A stretch of 64,000 nucleotides of DNA from Falsiroseomonas sp050563545 (GTDB lineage Bacteria > Pseudomonadota > Alphaproteobacteria > Acetobacterales > Acetobacteraceae), in NCBI RefSeq assembly GCF_050563545.1, contig NZ_JBNXUM010000021.1, positions 62,001-126,000 of the forward strand, given 5' to 3'. This document shows, in pieces, positions 50,075 to 58,540 of the stretch (within the stretch, counting starts at the first letter, position 1; each line of letters begins with the position of its first letter). Both the position numbers and the translations under genes were made by a program. The notes beneath the pieces were generated by a model. That model worked only from the letters and a program-made list of their open reading frames with translations. It had not been told where the DNA came from and made no database searches.

Positions 50075-51649
50075 TCAGCTCCGCCAGTCGGACGCGGCGT
50101 CGAACTTGTAGCGGAGGTCGTGGGCCCCGCGCGTGAGGTGGCGGACCAGCGAGAGGCTCAGCACGCGCAGCCCCGCCGTCTCGCCGACGCCGATGCGGGT
50201 GAGCAGCCCCGGCCCGGTCTGCTGCCATATGTTGAAGGGACGATCCGGCCGCCGCGCGCGCAGCGCCGCGCAGGCCGCGTGGAACGCGGCCTCCGCCAGC
50301 CCGCCGCCGGGCCGCGCGACGAGCACGCTGTTGTGGAGGTAGAAGGGCAGTTCGTCCGCGTACCAGGCGGCAAGGCCGCCCTCCGGCAGCGCGGCGAGCA
50401 CGCCGTCCATCGACCGCAGGCAGGCCTCGTCCGCATCGGCCCAGATCCCTCCCTCCCGGGCCAGCACGGCCAGGCGCAGCAGGTCGGCCTCGGCGGCAGG
50501 GCCGGGGCAGGCGTCGAAAGCCTCGGCCACGGCCGGGCCCCGGCTTCCCAGCAGCCAGGCGCGGGCGGAGGCGCGGTGGAAGCGGCGGAGCGGATGGCGG
50601 GGATGCCGGGCCACCCAGGACTGCATCACCGCCGCCACGTCGGCGGGCGGGTCGGGATCGTGCCAGTACTGGACCAGCGGCACCGCCTCCGGCGCCGGCC
50701 CGGCTGGCAGGTCCTCGGCGCGCAGCGCGACGAGGCGGCCCGACAGCAGCAGCCCGCTGAGCAGGAGCCGCGCGAGATCCACGCGGCGCGGCAGGGCGGC
50801 CAGGCGGCGTGCCGCCCGGTCGGCCAGCTCGCTGGCCCGCCCGGCCAGGACCAGCAGCCGCGCTTCGGCGAGCCGCGCCGGCCCGGTCTCCGGCGGGCCC
50901 GCGGCGGCGAGCGTGGCGAGCGCCTCCGCCACGGCGCCGCGCTGCAGGCGCCAGGACGCCAGCGCCCAGGGATCGGGGCTGCCGAAGCTCTCGCCGGCAC
51001 CATGCCACGCCGCGGGCCAGCAGCGGCGCTCAACGAGCCGCGCGGCGAGCCAGTCGTCGCGTGTCGCACCCTCTGCCAGCAGCCACGCCAGCGCCCGCAG
51101 CCGGCCCGAAGCAAGCAGTGCCTCGGCCGCCTCGGCCGCAGGCGCCCGGCCGGCACGGCAGGCGGCGAGGCCGGCGCGGATCTCGGCGCGCGCCTCGGCC
51201 AGGCTTGCCGCGGCCTGCTGCTCCTGCTGCCGCCACCAGGCCGGCAGCGGATGCGGCAGGGCGCGCAGGCCCGCCAGGGCCAGGTCGGCCCAGCCCAGGC
51301 GCCGCAGCGCGCAGGCCCGGAGGAAGGCGGCATCGCGGTCGGCAGGGCGGATCGCCAGGGCCGCATGGAAGGCATCCGCCGCGCCGCGATCCCGGCCGAG
51401 CCCCGCCAGCAGCATGCCCTGCTGCATCAGGGCCTTGTGCCGCGTCGCCGCCGCGGCGGCCGGTGTCGCGGCCTGCCGGAGCAGCGCGAGGGCGCCGAGG
51501 GGATCGGGGATGTCCCGCCGACAGCGCGCCGCGAGCAGCGCGGCCTCCGGGCCCAGCGCCGCCCGCTCCTCGCCGAGCACCTCGAGCGCGTCGCGCAGCC
51601 TCGCCTGCTCGGCGAGGCGCTCGGCCCGCTGGAGCGCCCCGGGCGTCAC
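50075..51649 (-). CDS. TPR-rich protein with GT32-type glycosyltransferase tail
   Basis: The 524-residue protein has an Ala/Leu/Arg-rich helical N-terminal two-thirds that looks like TPR-type repeats (for example DAFHAALAIRPADRDAAFLR). The C-terminal part has a DXD-type glycosyltransferase signature: AAEADLLRLAVLAREGGIWA then DADEACLR (about 395), and a further HNSVLVARPGGGLAEAAFH. This fits the Gly_transf_sug (OCH1/GT32) pattern of capsule and LPS side-chain transferases. It overlaps the amidase gene by four bases (ATGA). No signal peptide is seen. The sugar is unknown. Confidence 0.68.
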   Translation of the reverse strand: MTPGALQRAERLAEQARLRDALEVLGEERAALGPEAALLAARCRRDIPDPLGALALLRQAATPAAAAATRHKALMQQGMLLAGLGRDRGAADAFHAALAIRPADRDAAFLRACALRRLGWADLALAGLRALPHPLPAWWRQQEQQAAASLAEARAEIRAGLAACRAGRAPAAEAAEALLASGRLRALAWLLAEGATRDDWLAARLVERRCWPAAWHGAGESFGSPDPWALASWRLQRGAVAEALATLAAAGPPETGPARLAEARLLVLAGRASELADRAARRLAALPRRVDLARLLLSGLLLSGRLVALRAEDLPAGPAPEAVPLVQYWHDPDPPADVAAVMQSWVARHPRHPLRRFHRASARAWLLGSRGPAVAEAFDACPGPAAEADLLRLAVLAREGGIWADADEACLRSMDGVLAALPEGGLAAWYADELPFYLHNSVLVARPGGGLAEAAFHAACAALRARRPDRPFNIWQQTGPGLLTRIGVGETAGLRVLSLSLVRHLTRGAHDLRYKFDAASDWRS

Positions 51650-52911
51650 CCCATCGCGGCCTGCAGCCAGCGCGCCCAGCCCAGCACCTCGCGGTCCTCG
51701 CCGATCCGGCCGACGAGCTGGACACCGAGCGGCAGGCCCTTCGGCCCAGTGCCGGCAGGAATGGTCACGTTCGGCCCCCAGAGCATCGTCCAGAGCAGGT
51801 TGAAGGTGGCGTCGCCGGTCCAGCCCAGGCCCTCCGGCGCCTCGCCGGGCGCCGACGGCGTCAGGATCGCGTCGAGGCCGACCGTCGCGTCGCGGAACAC
51901 CAGCTTCGCCGCCGAGGCCGCGAGATGGGCGTCGCGCAGCAGCGCGGTCGGCTGCGACCGCGCCCAGTCAATCCGGTCGAGCAGCACGGGCGAGATCTGG
52001 GCGCGCGCCTCGGCCACTTCCCAGGCGAGCGCCTGCGACGTCTCCATGTTCATCAGGGCGGGATGCAGCTCCGCCGCGCGGAGCAGCGCGGGCGGCAGGT
52101 CGAACTCCACGATATCGGCGCCGGCGCGGCGTGCGGCCTCCGCGGCGCGCTGCAGCAGCGCTACGGTCTCGGGCGCGGCCTTGTCGGGATCGTGGCCCAT
52201 GGTCAGGCCGAGGCGCGGGGCGCGGCCCGGCTTCGCCTCGGGGTCGCCGAGGTCGCGGCCGGTCATCGCGGCGATCGCCAGCGCGCAATCCGCGACGGAG
52301 CGGGCCATGACGCCGATCGTGTCCAGGCTCTCGCTCATCACCTTCATGCCGCCGCGGTGCAGCGCGCCGAAGCTCGGCTTGTAGCCGACGATCCCGCAAT
52401 AGGCGGCGGGGCGGATGATGCTGCCCGCGGTCTGCGTTCCGAAGGCGAGCGGGACCATGAAGTCGGCGACCGCGGCCGCCGAGCCGGAAGACGACCCGCC
52501 TGGCGTATGCGCGGTGTTGTGCGGGTTGACGGTCGGGCCGGGATGGCGGTTCGCGAATTCCGTCGTCCAGGTCTTGCCCATGATCGCCGCGCCGGCGTCG
52601 CGCGCGGCGGCGACGGAAGCCGCATCGCCGCGCGGCCGGTGGCCGGCCCAGACCGGGGACCCGTACTGGCTCGGCATATCGGCGGTATCCAGCACGTCCT
52701 TCACGCCGACGGGGATGCCGTGCAGCGGCCCAGGACGCGCGCGGGCGGCGTTGCGCAGCGCCTGGGCGGGGTCGAGATGGACGAAGGCGTGGATGGCGGG
52801 CTCGCGCGCGGCGGCGCGGGCGAGGCAGGCCTCCATCAGGCCAGCGGGCGTCAGGCGGCCCGCGGCGATCGCGCGGGCGGCCTCGGTGACGGCAAGTCGG
52901 TTGGGTTCCAT
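51646..52911 (-). CDS. Amidase-signature family hydrolase
   Basis: This 421-residue enzyme has the Ser-cisSer-Lys triad of the amidase family: Lys71 (GIPVGVKDVLD), Ser140 (TPGGSSSGSAAAV) and Ser164 (GTQTAGSIIRPA). The start at 52911 gives a normal N terminus (MEPNRLAVTEAARAIAAG). It would hydrolyse a small amide or a related substrate. It precedes the TPR-transferase with a four-base overlap. GatA-like function is unlikely without GatB/C nearby. The control region to the neighbouring rightward gene is 52912-52995. Confidence 0.9.
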   Translation of the reverse strand: MEPNRLAVTEAARAIAAGRLTPAGLMEACLARAAAREPAIHAFVHLDPAQALRNAARARPGPLHGIPVGVKDVLDTADMPSQYGSPVWAGHRPRGDAASVAAARDAGAAIMGKTWTTEFANRHPGPTVNPHNTAHTPGGSSSGSAAAVADFMVPLAFGTQTAGSIIRPAAYCGIVGYKPSFGALHRGGMKVMSESLDTIGVMARSVADCALAIAAMTGRDLGDPEAKPGRAPRLGLTMGHDPDKAAPETVALLQRAAEAARRAGADIVEFDLPPALLRAAELHPALMNMETSQALAWEVAEARAQISPVLLDRIDWARSQPTALLRDAHLAASAAKLVFRDATVGLDAILTPSAPGEAPEGLGWTGDATFNLLWTMLWGPNVTIPAGTGPKGLPLGVQLVGRIGEDREVLGWARWLQAAMG

Positions 52912-52995
52912 GGCGGCGATGATGCCGCGCGGGGCGAAGGTTGCGAAGCCGGGAAAGGCCTTTCGCCGCCCGCCGGCGCCCCCCACATTGCGCCG

Positions 52996-53493
52996 ATGCC
53001 CGATGCCCGGATCCGGGTGGCGGAGGACGCGACCGGCGCCCTCGCCTACGCCATCCCCTGCCCGCCCGAGACCCTGCCCGCCGTCCGCCCGGAAGCGCTG
53101 CTGGCGGCCTGGCAGGCGGCGCGCGACGGCGCCGCGGCCGGGCGCTGGGGACCGCCGCGCACACTGATGTTCCGCCGCGCGGATGCCGAGCCGACGGTGC
53201 TCGCGATCGCCGACCGCGACGCCCGCTGCTGGGCGGAGGCGGTGGACCGCGGGGCCGACCTGACGACGCTGGACGGCCTCGCGCTCTGCCTCCGGCTGCT
53301 GGCGCTGATCGAGGTGATGGCGCGGGCGGGCTGGCTCGCCGGGATGTTCGACGTGACGGCGGATGGGGTCGAGTTGCACCCGGCGCTGCTGCGGGCGGCG
53401 GCGGGCATGCCGCTCGATCCCGGCGCGAGGTTCGACGCGGAGGCGCTTCGGCGGCTATTGTGCCGCGGACTCGCGGCGCGGGCCTCCGCCTGA
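52996..53493 (+). CDS. Unrecognised small protein
   Basis: The ATG at 52996 gives 165 residues, beginning MPDARIRVAEDATGALAYAI. It is Ala/Arg-rich and has a helix near LTTLDGLALCLRLLALIEVM. It carries no motif I know and no signal peptide. The first frame of this strand extends far upstream through other genes, so this start was chosen as the nearest ATG after the divergent amidase. It is followed by the lipoprotein gene at 53531 and may share its transcript. Confidence 0.6.
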   Translation: MPDARIRVAEDATGALAYAIPCPPETLPAVRPEALLAAWQAARDGAAAGRWGPPRTLMFRRADAEPTVLAIADRDARCWAEAVDRGADLTTLDGLALCLRLLALIEVMARAGWLAGMFDVTADGVELHPALLRAAAGMPLDPGARFDAEALRRLLCRGLAARASA

Positions 53494-53530
53494 GCCGTCC
53501 CGCCCGATTTCCGACCGGAAGCCCGTCGCC

Positions 53531-53893
53531 ATGTTCCGCCCGATCCTGCCGCTGGTCCTGCTGCTCGCCGCCTGCGGCCAGAACACCTCGATGCAGATGC
53601 CGCGCTTCGAGTTGCAGCCGCCGCCCCTGGTCGCGCCGCGCGGCGCCCAGGCCGACCAGCGCTTCCAGGCCTGCCGGACCGAGGCGACGCGGGTCGTGAT
53701 GTTCCGCGAGCGCGGCCAGACCATGCGCAACGACGACCTCGCCATGGCGCCGGGCAGCTTCGGCAACGACAGCGCGGTGCCGGACTGGCGCCGCCAGATG
53801 AACCAGTCGAACACCGACCAGGAGATCGACCGGCTGACGCGCCAGTGCATCGCGTCGAACGAGGCGCAGCCCGCGGCCGCCGCCGCGAGATAG
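53531..53893 (+). CDS. Small lipoprotein
   Basis: This 120-residue protein begins MFRPILPLVLLLAACGQNTS, with lipobox LLAAC placing the lipid-modified Cys at residue 15. The mature part is Gln/Arg-rich and contains ACRTEATRVVMFRERGQTMR and ends with an Ala-rich tail. No family is recognised. It lies one base ahead of the MFS gene start and is probably an envelope protein of the outer or inner membrane. Confidence 0.82.
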   Translation: MFRPILPLVLLLAACGQNTSMQMPRFELQPPPLVAPRGAQADQRFQACRTEATRVVMFRERGQTMRNDDLAMAPGSFGNDSAVPDWRRQMNQSNTDQEIDRLTRQCIASNEAQPAAAAAR

Positions 53894-53894
53894 C

Positions 53895-55154
53895 GTGCCC
53901 GCGGCGCGGCTCGGCGGGCTGCGCCGGGCGCTTTCCACCCGCAACGCCCGGATCTTCTTCGGCGGGTCGCTGATCGCCTGGACGGGCCTCTGGATGCACC
54001 GCATCGCGGTGGCCTGGCTCGCCTGGGAGCTGACGCGGAGCGCCTTCTGGGTGGGCCTCGTCGCCTTCTGCGACCTGGCGCCGGCGGTGATCGTCTCGCC
54101 CTTCGCGGGCGCCGTGGCGGACCGGGTGGACCGGGTGCGGCTGACCGTGGTCACGCAGCTCCTGACCGCGCTGCAATCGGCCGCGGTCGCGGCGCTGACC
54201 TTTTCCGGCGCAATGACGATCGGCACGCTGCTGGTGCTGGAGGTCCTGGGCGGCACCGCGGCCAGCTTCACCCAGCCCGCGCGGCAGACGCTGATGCCGG
54301 GGATCGTCGGGCGCGGCGACCTGCCGGCGGCGGTGGCCTGCAACTCGCTCTGCTTCGCGCTCGCCCGCTTCACGGGGCCGGGCCTGGCCGGCCCGATCAT
54401 CGCGATCTGGGGCGTGGTGCCGTCCATCGCGGCGAATGCGGTGGCCTATTCGCTCGCCTCGGCCTCGCTGCTGCTGCTGACGATCGCACCGTCGGAGCGG
54501 CGGGGACATGCGGCCTCGGGCTCGCTCTGGCGGGAGGTGGTGGAGGGGCTGAGCTACGCGTACCGGCATGCCGGGCTCGGGCCGCTGCTGCTCTATGCCG
54601 CACTCGCCGCGATCCTGATGCGCGGCCTGCAGGAGATCCTGCCGCCCTATGTCGAGTGGCTGTTCGGCCGCGGGGCGGAGAGCCTGGCGATCCTGACGAC
54701 CTGCTTCGGCGCGGGGGCGCTCTGCGCGGGGCTGTGGGTGGCGAATCGCGGCACGCTCGACGGCACGACGCGGCTGGCCGTGGTGTCCGCGGCGGTGCAG
54801 GCGTTGGCGACGGCCGGTTTCGTCGCGACGGGCTGGTTCCCCCTCGGGATGGCGAGCGCGGTGCTGTTCGGGGCCAGCGCCTCGGTCCACGGGGTCTGCG
54901 TGCAGACGCTGATCCAGACCGCGACCGGCGCCGAGTTCCGCGGGCGGATGCTGAGCCTCTGGGGCATGATCTCGCGGGCGGGGCCGGCGCTCGGGGCGCT
55001 GGCGCTGGGGGCGGCGGGCCAGGCGGTGGGGCTCAGGATCCCGACCTTCGTCGCGCTCGGGCTCTTCGCGCTGGTCTTCCTGTGGGGGCTCGCGAAGCTG
55101 CCGCGGATGCGCATGGCGCTGGAGGATCCGGACCAGGGCCAGCGGCGGGGTTAG
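53895..55154 (+). CDS. MFS transporter (EntS/MFS_3-like exporter)
   Basis: This 419-residue transporter starts at GTG 53895, one base after the lipoprotein stop. It shows about 12 membrane helices. Recognisable parts are FFGGSLIAWTGLWMHRIAVA and the loop-2 motif AGAVADRVDRVRLTVV, as in MFS_3 exporters such as enterobactin exporter EntS. Later come AVACNSLCFALARFTGPGLA and the helical LGALALGAAGQAVGLRIPTF. It probably exports a small molecule; the substrate cannot be told. Confidence 0.9.
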   Translation: MPAARLGGLRRALSTRNARIFFGGSLIAWTGLWMHRIAVAWLAWELTRSAFWVGLVAFCDLAPAVIVSPFAGAVADRVDRVRLTVVTQLLTALQSAAVAALTFSGAMTIGTLLVLEVLGGTAASFTQPARQTLMPGIVGRGDLPAAVACNSLCFALARFTGPGLAGPIIAIWGVVPSIAANAVAYSLASASLLLLTIAPSERRGHAASGSLWREVVEGLSYAYRHAGLGPLLLYAALAAILMRGLQEILPPYVEWLFGRGAESLAILTTCFGAGALCAGLWVANRGTLDGTTRLAVVSAAVQALATAGFVATGWFPLGMASAVLFGASASVHGVCVQTLIQTATGAEFRGRMLSLWGMISRAGPALGALALGAAGQAVGLRIPTFVALGLFALVFLWGLAKLPRMRMALEDPDQGQRRG

Positions 55155-55239
55155 CGAGAATCCGGCGCGGGGGGCGTTCACTCCCCGCCCGCTTCGGCCT
55201 TACATGCGCGCGCCGCGACACACCGAGGGAGAGCCGCGC

Positions 55240-55590
55240 ATGTCGAAGATCACCCGCCAGGGCAGCAACCAGATCCTGTCGAGCTCGGTCGAGTACCACA
55301 ACTTCGTCTACCTCGCCGGGATGACCGCCGACGACCTGTCGAAGGACGTCGCCGGCCAGACCGCCGAGGTCATCGCCAAGATCGACGCCATGCTGGAGGC
55401 CAACGGCACGGACAAGACGCGCCTGCTGCAGGCGCAGATCTGGCTGAAGGACATCCGCGACCGCGATGCCATGAACAAGGTGTGGGTGGCGTGGCTCGGC
55501 GAAGCGGGCCGGCCGGCGCGCGCCTGCGTGCAGGCCAACATGGCGGATCCGCGACACCTCGTGGAGATCATGGTCACGGCCTGCCGGTAG
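55240..55590 (+). CDS. RidA-family protein
   Basis: This 116-residue enamine/imine deaminase-type protein starts at ATG 55240 with GAGGGAGAG upstream. It has the RidA traits FVYLAGMTADDLSKDVAGQT, AKIDAMLEANGTDKTRLLQA and QIWLKDIRDRDAMNKVWVAW with the conserved arginine in RPARACVQANMADPRHLVEI. RidA clears reactive 2-aminoacrylate. The strong hairpin downstream ends its transcript. Confidence 0.93.
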   Translation: MSKITRQGSNQILSSSVEYHNFVYLAGMTADDLSKDVAGQTAEVIAKIDAMLEANGTDKTRLLQAQIWLKDIRDRDAMNKVWVAWLGEAGRPARACVQANMADPRHLVEIMVTACR

Positions 55591-55618
55591 ACACGGCAAG
55601 CCGCGTACCAGCTTCATC

Positions 55619-55650
55619 GCGGCATCCCGGCGTTCCGGCCGGGATGCCGC
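55619..55650 (+). terminator. Intrinsic terminator after ridA
   Basis: Perfect 13-base-pair stem (GCGGCATCCCGGC at 55619-55631, loop GTTCCG, GCCGGGATGCCGC at 55638-55650), followed within 16 bases by TCGGGTTTTC. It follows the ridA stop by 28 bases and separates it from the CHAP gene. Confidence 0.8.
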
Positions 55651-55708
55651 GTTCGTGATCTCGGGTTTTCGCACGATCGCGTGATCCCTGTCCGAGTCTA
55701 GGGCCCCT

Positions 55709-55766
55709 CGCAACACAGTGTTTCGTGCGTTTCGTTTGTTGCATTACGGCCGCAACACTGTGTCCG
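55709..55766. promoter_or_regulatory. Two repeated palindromic sites upstream of the CHAP gene
   Basis: CGCAACACAGTGTTTCG (55709-55725) and CGCAACACTGTGTCCG (55751-55766) are near-identical palindrome-like sites whose starts are 42 bases apart, four helical turns. Between them lies TGTTGC-N9-GCAACA. They are likely operators for the downstream gene (ATG 55962), and this 371-base interval (55591-55961) has no gene. Confidence 0.45.
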
Positions 55767-55961
55767 TCGTGTTTTGCGTGTTTCACGCTAGGAAGATGTC
55801 CCGCCCGGGGGCGGTTATCCACAGGCCCTGCCGACAAATCACGCCGCATTTCCGGATGTAACGTGCTTTGCGGGTTGGCAGCCCCGGCGACCCACGGTTA
55901 CCCCCGCCCTATCACGACCGCGTCAAGCGGTTTCGGGGGCAGATCAAGGGGGTTTCAAAGC

Positions 55962-56753
55962 ATGCGGGCAGGAAGCGCGCTCGTCGTCTTCTCCGTGCTG
56001 TTCGGTTCCATCGCCGTTGTCTCGACGGCCGATGCCAATACGACCAATCGCCAGACGCAGAAGCAGGGCCGCACTGCCCAGCAGCAGGTCCAGCCGGCGC
56101 AGCAGCGCCAGGCCGCAGGCGCAACGCGTCAGGCGCCGACGCCGCGCATGGCGATCGCCCCGCAGGAGCAGGCTCAATCCGCGCTTCTGACGCCGGCGGT
56201 CGCGCGCGGGCAGTTCACCTCCGGCACGCCTCTCCTGCCGGTCTCGATGACCGGCGGCCTGTCCTGCGTGCCCTATGTCCGCATGGCCACGGGGATGAAC
56301 GTCTCCGGCGACGCGCGGGCCTGGTGGTACAACGCCGCCGGCGTCTATGCCCGCGGCCAGCAGCCCGAGCGCGGCGCGGTCCTCGCCTTCATGGGATCGG
56401 GCGGCATGAGCCGCGGCCATGTCGCGGTGGTCAGCCGCGTGATCAACGCCCGCACCGTGCTGATCGACCACGCGAACTGGGGCGGCCCGGGTCTGCGCCG
56501 CGGCCAGGTGATCCGGGGCGCGACCGTCGTGGACGTCTCCGACCGCAACGACTGGACCCAGGTCCGCGTGCAGGTCGGCTATGACAACGACACCTTCGGC
56601 CGGACCTATCCGACCCACGGCTTCATCTACAACCGGCCCGAGGGCAACCGGGTCTTCACGGCCTCGGTGCAGGGGATGCAGGAAGTCGCCATGGCCGGCG
56701 CCTCGCACGGCGCGCTGCACATGCTGCGCGTGGGCGAGACGCTCGGGGATTGA
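55962..56753 (+). CDS. CHAP-domain secreted protein
   Basis: The ATG at 55962 opens a signal peptide (MRAGSALVVFSVLFGSIAVV). A Gln/Ala/Pro-rich linker follows, then a CHAP domain (about 90-220) with the active Cys in GGLSCVPYVRMATGMNV, the catalytic His in MSRGHVAVVSRVINA, and DHANWGGPG. CHAP enzymes are amidases or endopeptidases of peptidoglycan. The 263-residue protein may remodel the cell wall or assist in cell separation. Confidence 0.87.
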   Translation: MRAGSALVVFSVLFGSIAVVSTADANTTNRQTQKQGRTAQQQVQPAQQRQAAGATRQAPTPRMAIAPQEQAQSALLTPAVARGQFTSGTPLLPVSMTGGLSCVPYVRMATGMNVSGDARAWWYNAAGVYARGQQPERGAVLAFMGSGGMSRGHVAVVSRVINARTVLIDHANWGGPGLRRGQVIRGATVVDVSDRNDWTQVRVQVGYDNDTFGRTYPTHGFIYNRPEGNRVFTASVQGMQEVAMAGASHGALHMLRVGETLGD

Positions 56754-56814
56754 AGGCGCGCGGGCGGAACGCCGGCGCGACCTGATACGCTGGGCTGTCG
56801 GCCGGAGGCAGCCC

Positions 56815-57312
56815 ATGCACGACAAGCGGCCCGACGGGGCGGAGCGCCTGGTGCTTCCGCCCTCGGGCGAGATCCCGAACAACCCTGACCTGCCGGTGCT
56901 GCTGCATCGCGGCGCCGTCGAGCCCGGGCCGGAGGCGGCCGAGGCGCTTTTCGCGCGACATGGCTGGCCGCCGGCCTGGCGGAACGGGATCTACGATTTC
57001 CATCACTATCATCCGAACGCGCATGAGGCGCTCGCCATCGCGGCCGGGCGCGTCCGGGTTCGGCTCGGCGGCGAGGGCGGGGTGACGCTGGATCTCGCAG
57101 CAGGCGACGTCGTCGTGCTGCCGGCGGGGACCGGGCACCGCAGGCTCTACCGATCGCCGGACCTGCTGGTGGTGGGCGCCTACCCACCAGGCAGCCGGCC
57201 GGAGCAGTTCACCGGCCGCGCCGGGGAGTTGCCGCGGGCGCTGCACGCCATCCCGCGCGTGCCCGACCCGCCCTGCGACCCCGTGACCGGCGCGGCCTAC
57301 CCTCGCGCCTGA
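56815..57312 (+). CDS. Cupin-domain protein (YjlB-like)
   Basis: This 165-residue protein starts at ATG 56815 with GGAGG five bases upstream. It has a cupin barrel with histidines in YDFHHYHPNAHEALAIAAG and LAAGDVVVLPAGTGH. It resembles YjlB-type cupins with the GTGHRRL turn. The metal and substrate are unknown. The tail overlaps the leftward glycosyltransferase end by 16 bases (57297-57312), so the pair is convergent. Confidence 0.88.
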   Translation: MHDKRPDGAERLVLPPSGEIPNNPDLPVLLHRGAVEPGPEAAEALFARHGWPPAWRNGIYDFHHYHPNAHEALAIAAGRVRVRLGGEGGVTLDLAAGDVVVLPAGTGHRRLYRSPDLLVVGAYPPGSRPEQFTGRAGELPRALHAIPRVPDPPCDPVTGAAYPRA

Positions 57313-58478
57313 TCCTCCGCGAGGATCGCCGTCGCGTCCGGCGCCTCGATGGCGTAGCGGCGCCCGCGCCAGCGCACTTCTTTCCCGAGCGCCGAGGCCA
57401 GGAAGATGCCGAGCTGGGCCAGATGCGCCACCGGCATCAGCAGCCGGTCGCCCGGCAGGGCGCTGATCACCGCGGCGGCGTCGGCCGGCGGCAGGACGCG
57501 CCGCGCGATCTCGGCCCGCATCGAGGCCCGCCCTTGCTGCAGCGCGATCCCGGCCGCGAGCGCGGCGATCGCGACGAGGTCGCCGCGCAGCGCCGCCACG
57601 CCTAGCCAAGCCACAGCGATGACGGGCAGCACGAGCCCGACGCCAAGGCAGGCCCAGGCGAGCGGCGCGTAGATCCGCGTCAGCAGCAGCTGGCGTCGCG
57701 CGAAGGCGAAGAGGCTCCGCCATGTATGCCGCACCGGGCTCGGCACCAGCACGCGGCGCGGCGTCCAGGGCGGCATCCCCGCGCGATGCGCAGCCCGCGT
57801 CAGCGACAGGCAATCCGACATCGCGCCCTGCCAGACCGTCTCGATCGGCAGCGCGGCCAGCGCCTTCGCCGTGATCGCGGTGGAGCCGCCCCAGAGCAGG
57901 TTGAGGAAGCGCGGCCTCGCGAAGGTCGCGGGCGCCCGGTCCGCGATGGCGGCCAGGCGCGAGGGCAGGTCCTCCGGCAGCATCCAGCGATAGCCGCCGG
58001 CGATCTCGGCCTTGCCGGCGCGCAGCGGCCGGGTCAGCTCCGTCAGCCAGCTCGGCGGCGGGCGGGTGTCCACGTCGAGGGTGACGACGACCGTCTCCTC
58101 CGCGCGCCGCGTGGCGAGCGCCACCAACAGGTTCTGCACCTTCTGGGACCGCCCCTGCCCCGGCCCGGCCATGAGGACGGAGAAGCGCGCGGGATCGGCC
58201 GCGCTCGCCACGGGGAAGGCGAGGTCGCGCCCGTCCTCGAAGGCCAGCACGCAGCGCCAGGGGCCGGGATAGTCCTGCACCTGCAGCGCCACGAGGCAGG
58301 CGCGCGCATCGCCGACCTCCGCCTCGTCCAGCGCCCGGATGGGCAGCAGCACCAGCACCGGTGGGAAGGGCCCCGCATCCGGGCCGGCATCGCCGCGCAG
58401 GCCGCGGAGATAGGTCCAGGTCGCGAAGCTCGCGAGGCCCGAGACCAGCAGCCAGCATGCGGCCCAGAACCAGACCAT
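57297..58478 (-). CDS. GT21-like glycosyltransferase (ceramide glucosyltransferase type)
   Basis: This 393-residue membrane protein has an N-terminal helix (MVWFWAACWLLVSGLASFA) and a GT-A domain: SQKVQNLLVALATRRAEE, the DVD of VVVTLDVDTRPPPSWL, LLWGGSTAITAKALAALP with MSDCLSLTRAAHRAG, and the RRQLLLTRIYAP processive-type motif. C-terminal hydrophobic helices end it. The D1/D2/D3 and (R/Q)XXRW-like order matches ceramide glucosyltransferase and HpnI-like hopanoid transferases. Lipid substrate is therefore likely; which one is unknown. Confidence 0.82.
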   Translation of the reverse strand: MVWFWAACWLLVSGLASFATWTYLRGLRGDAGPDAGPFPPVLVLLPIRALDEAEVGDARACLVALQVQDYPGPWRCVLAFEDGRDLAFPVASAADPARFSVLMAGPGQGRSQKVQNLLVALATRRAEETVVVTLDVDTRPPPSWLTELTRPLRAGKAEIAGGYRWMLPEDLPSRLAAIADRAPATFARPRFLNLLWGGSTAITAKALAALPIETVWQGAMSDCLSLTRAAHRAGMPPWTPRRVLVPSPVRHTWRSLFAFARRQLLLTRIYAPLAWACLGVGLVLPVIAVAWLGVAALRGDLVAIAALAAGIALQQGRASMRAEIARRVLPPADAAAVISALPGDRLLMPVAHLAQLGIFLASALGKEVRWRGRRYAIEAPDATAILAEDQARG

Positions 58479-58540
58479 CCGCGCCCCCGACGACGCTCCT
58501 CAACTAGAGCGGCGGGCTGAACGGGTCCATAACCCCCGGC

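Noticed and set aside
48168..51008. 946-codon minus-strand frame across the cofactor fusion and TPR gene
   Set aside because: It crosses real genes on both strands and its product is low-complexity Arg/Ala/Gly/His.
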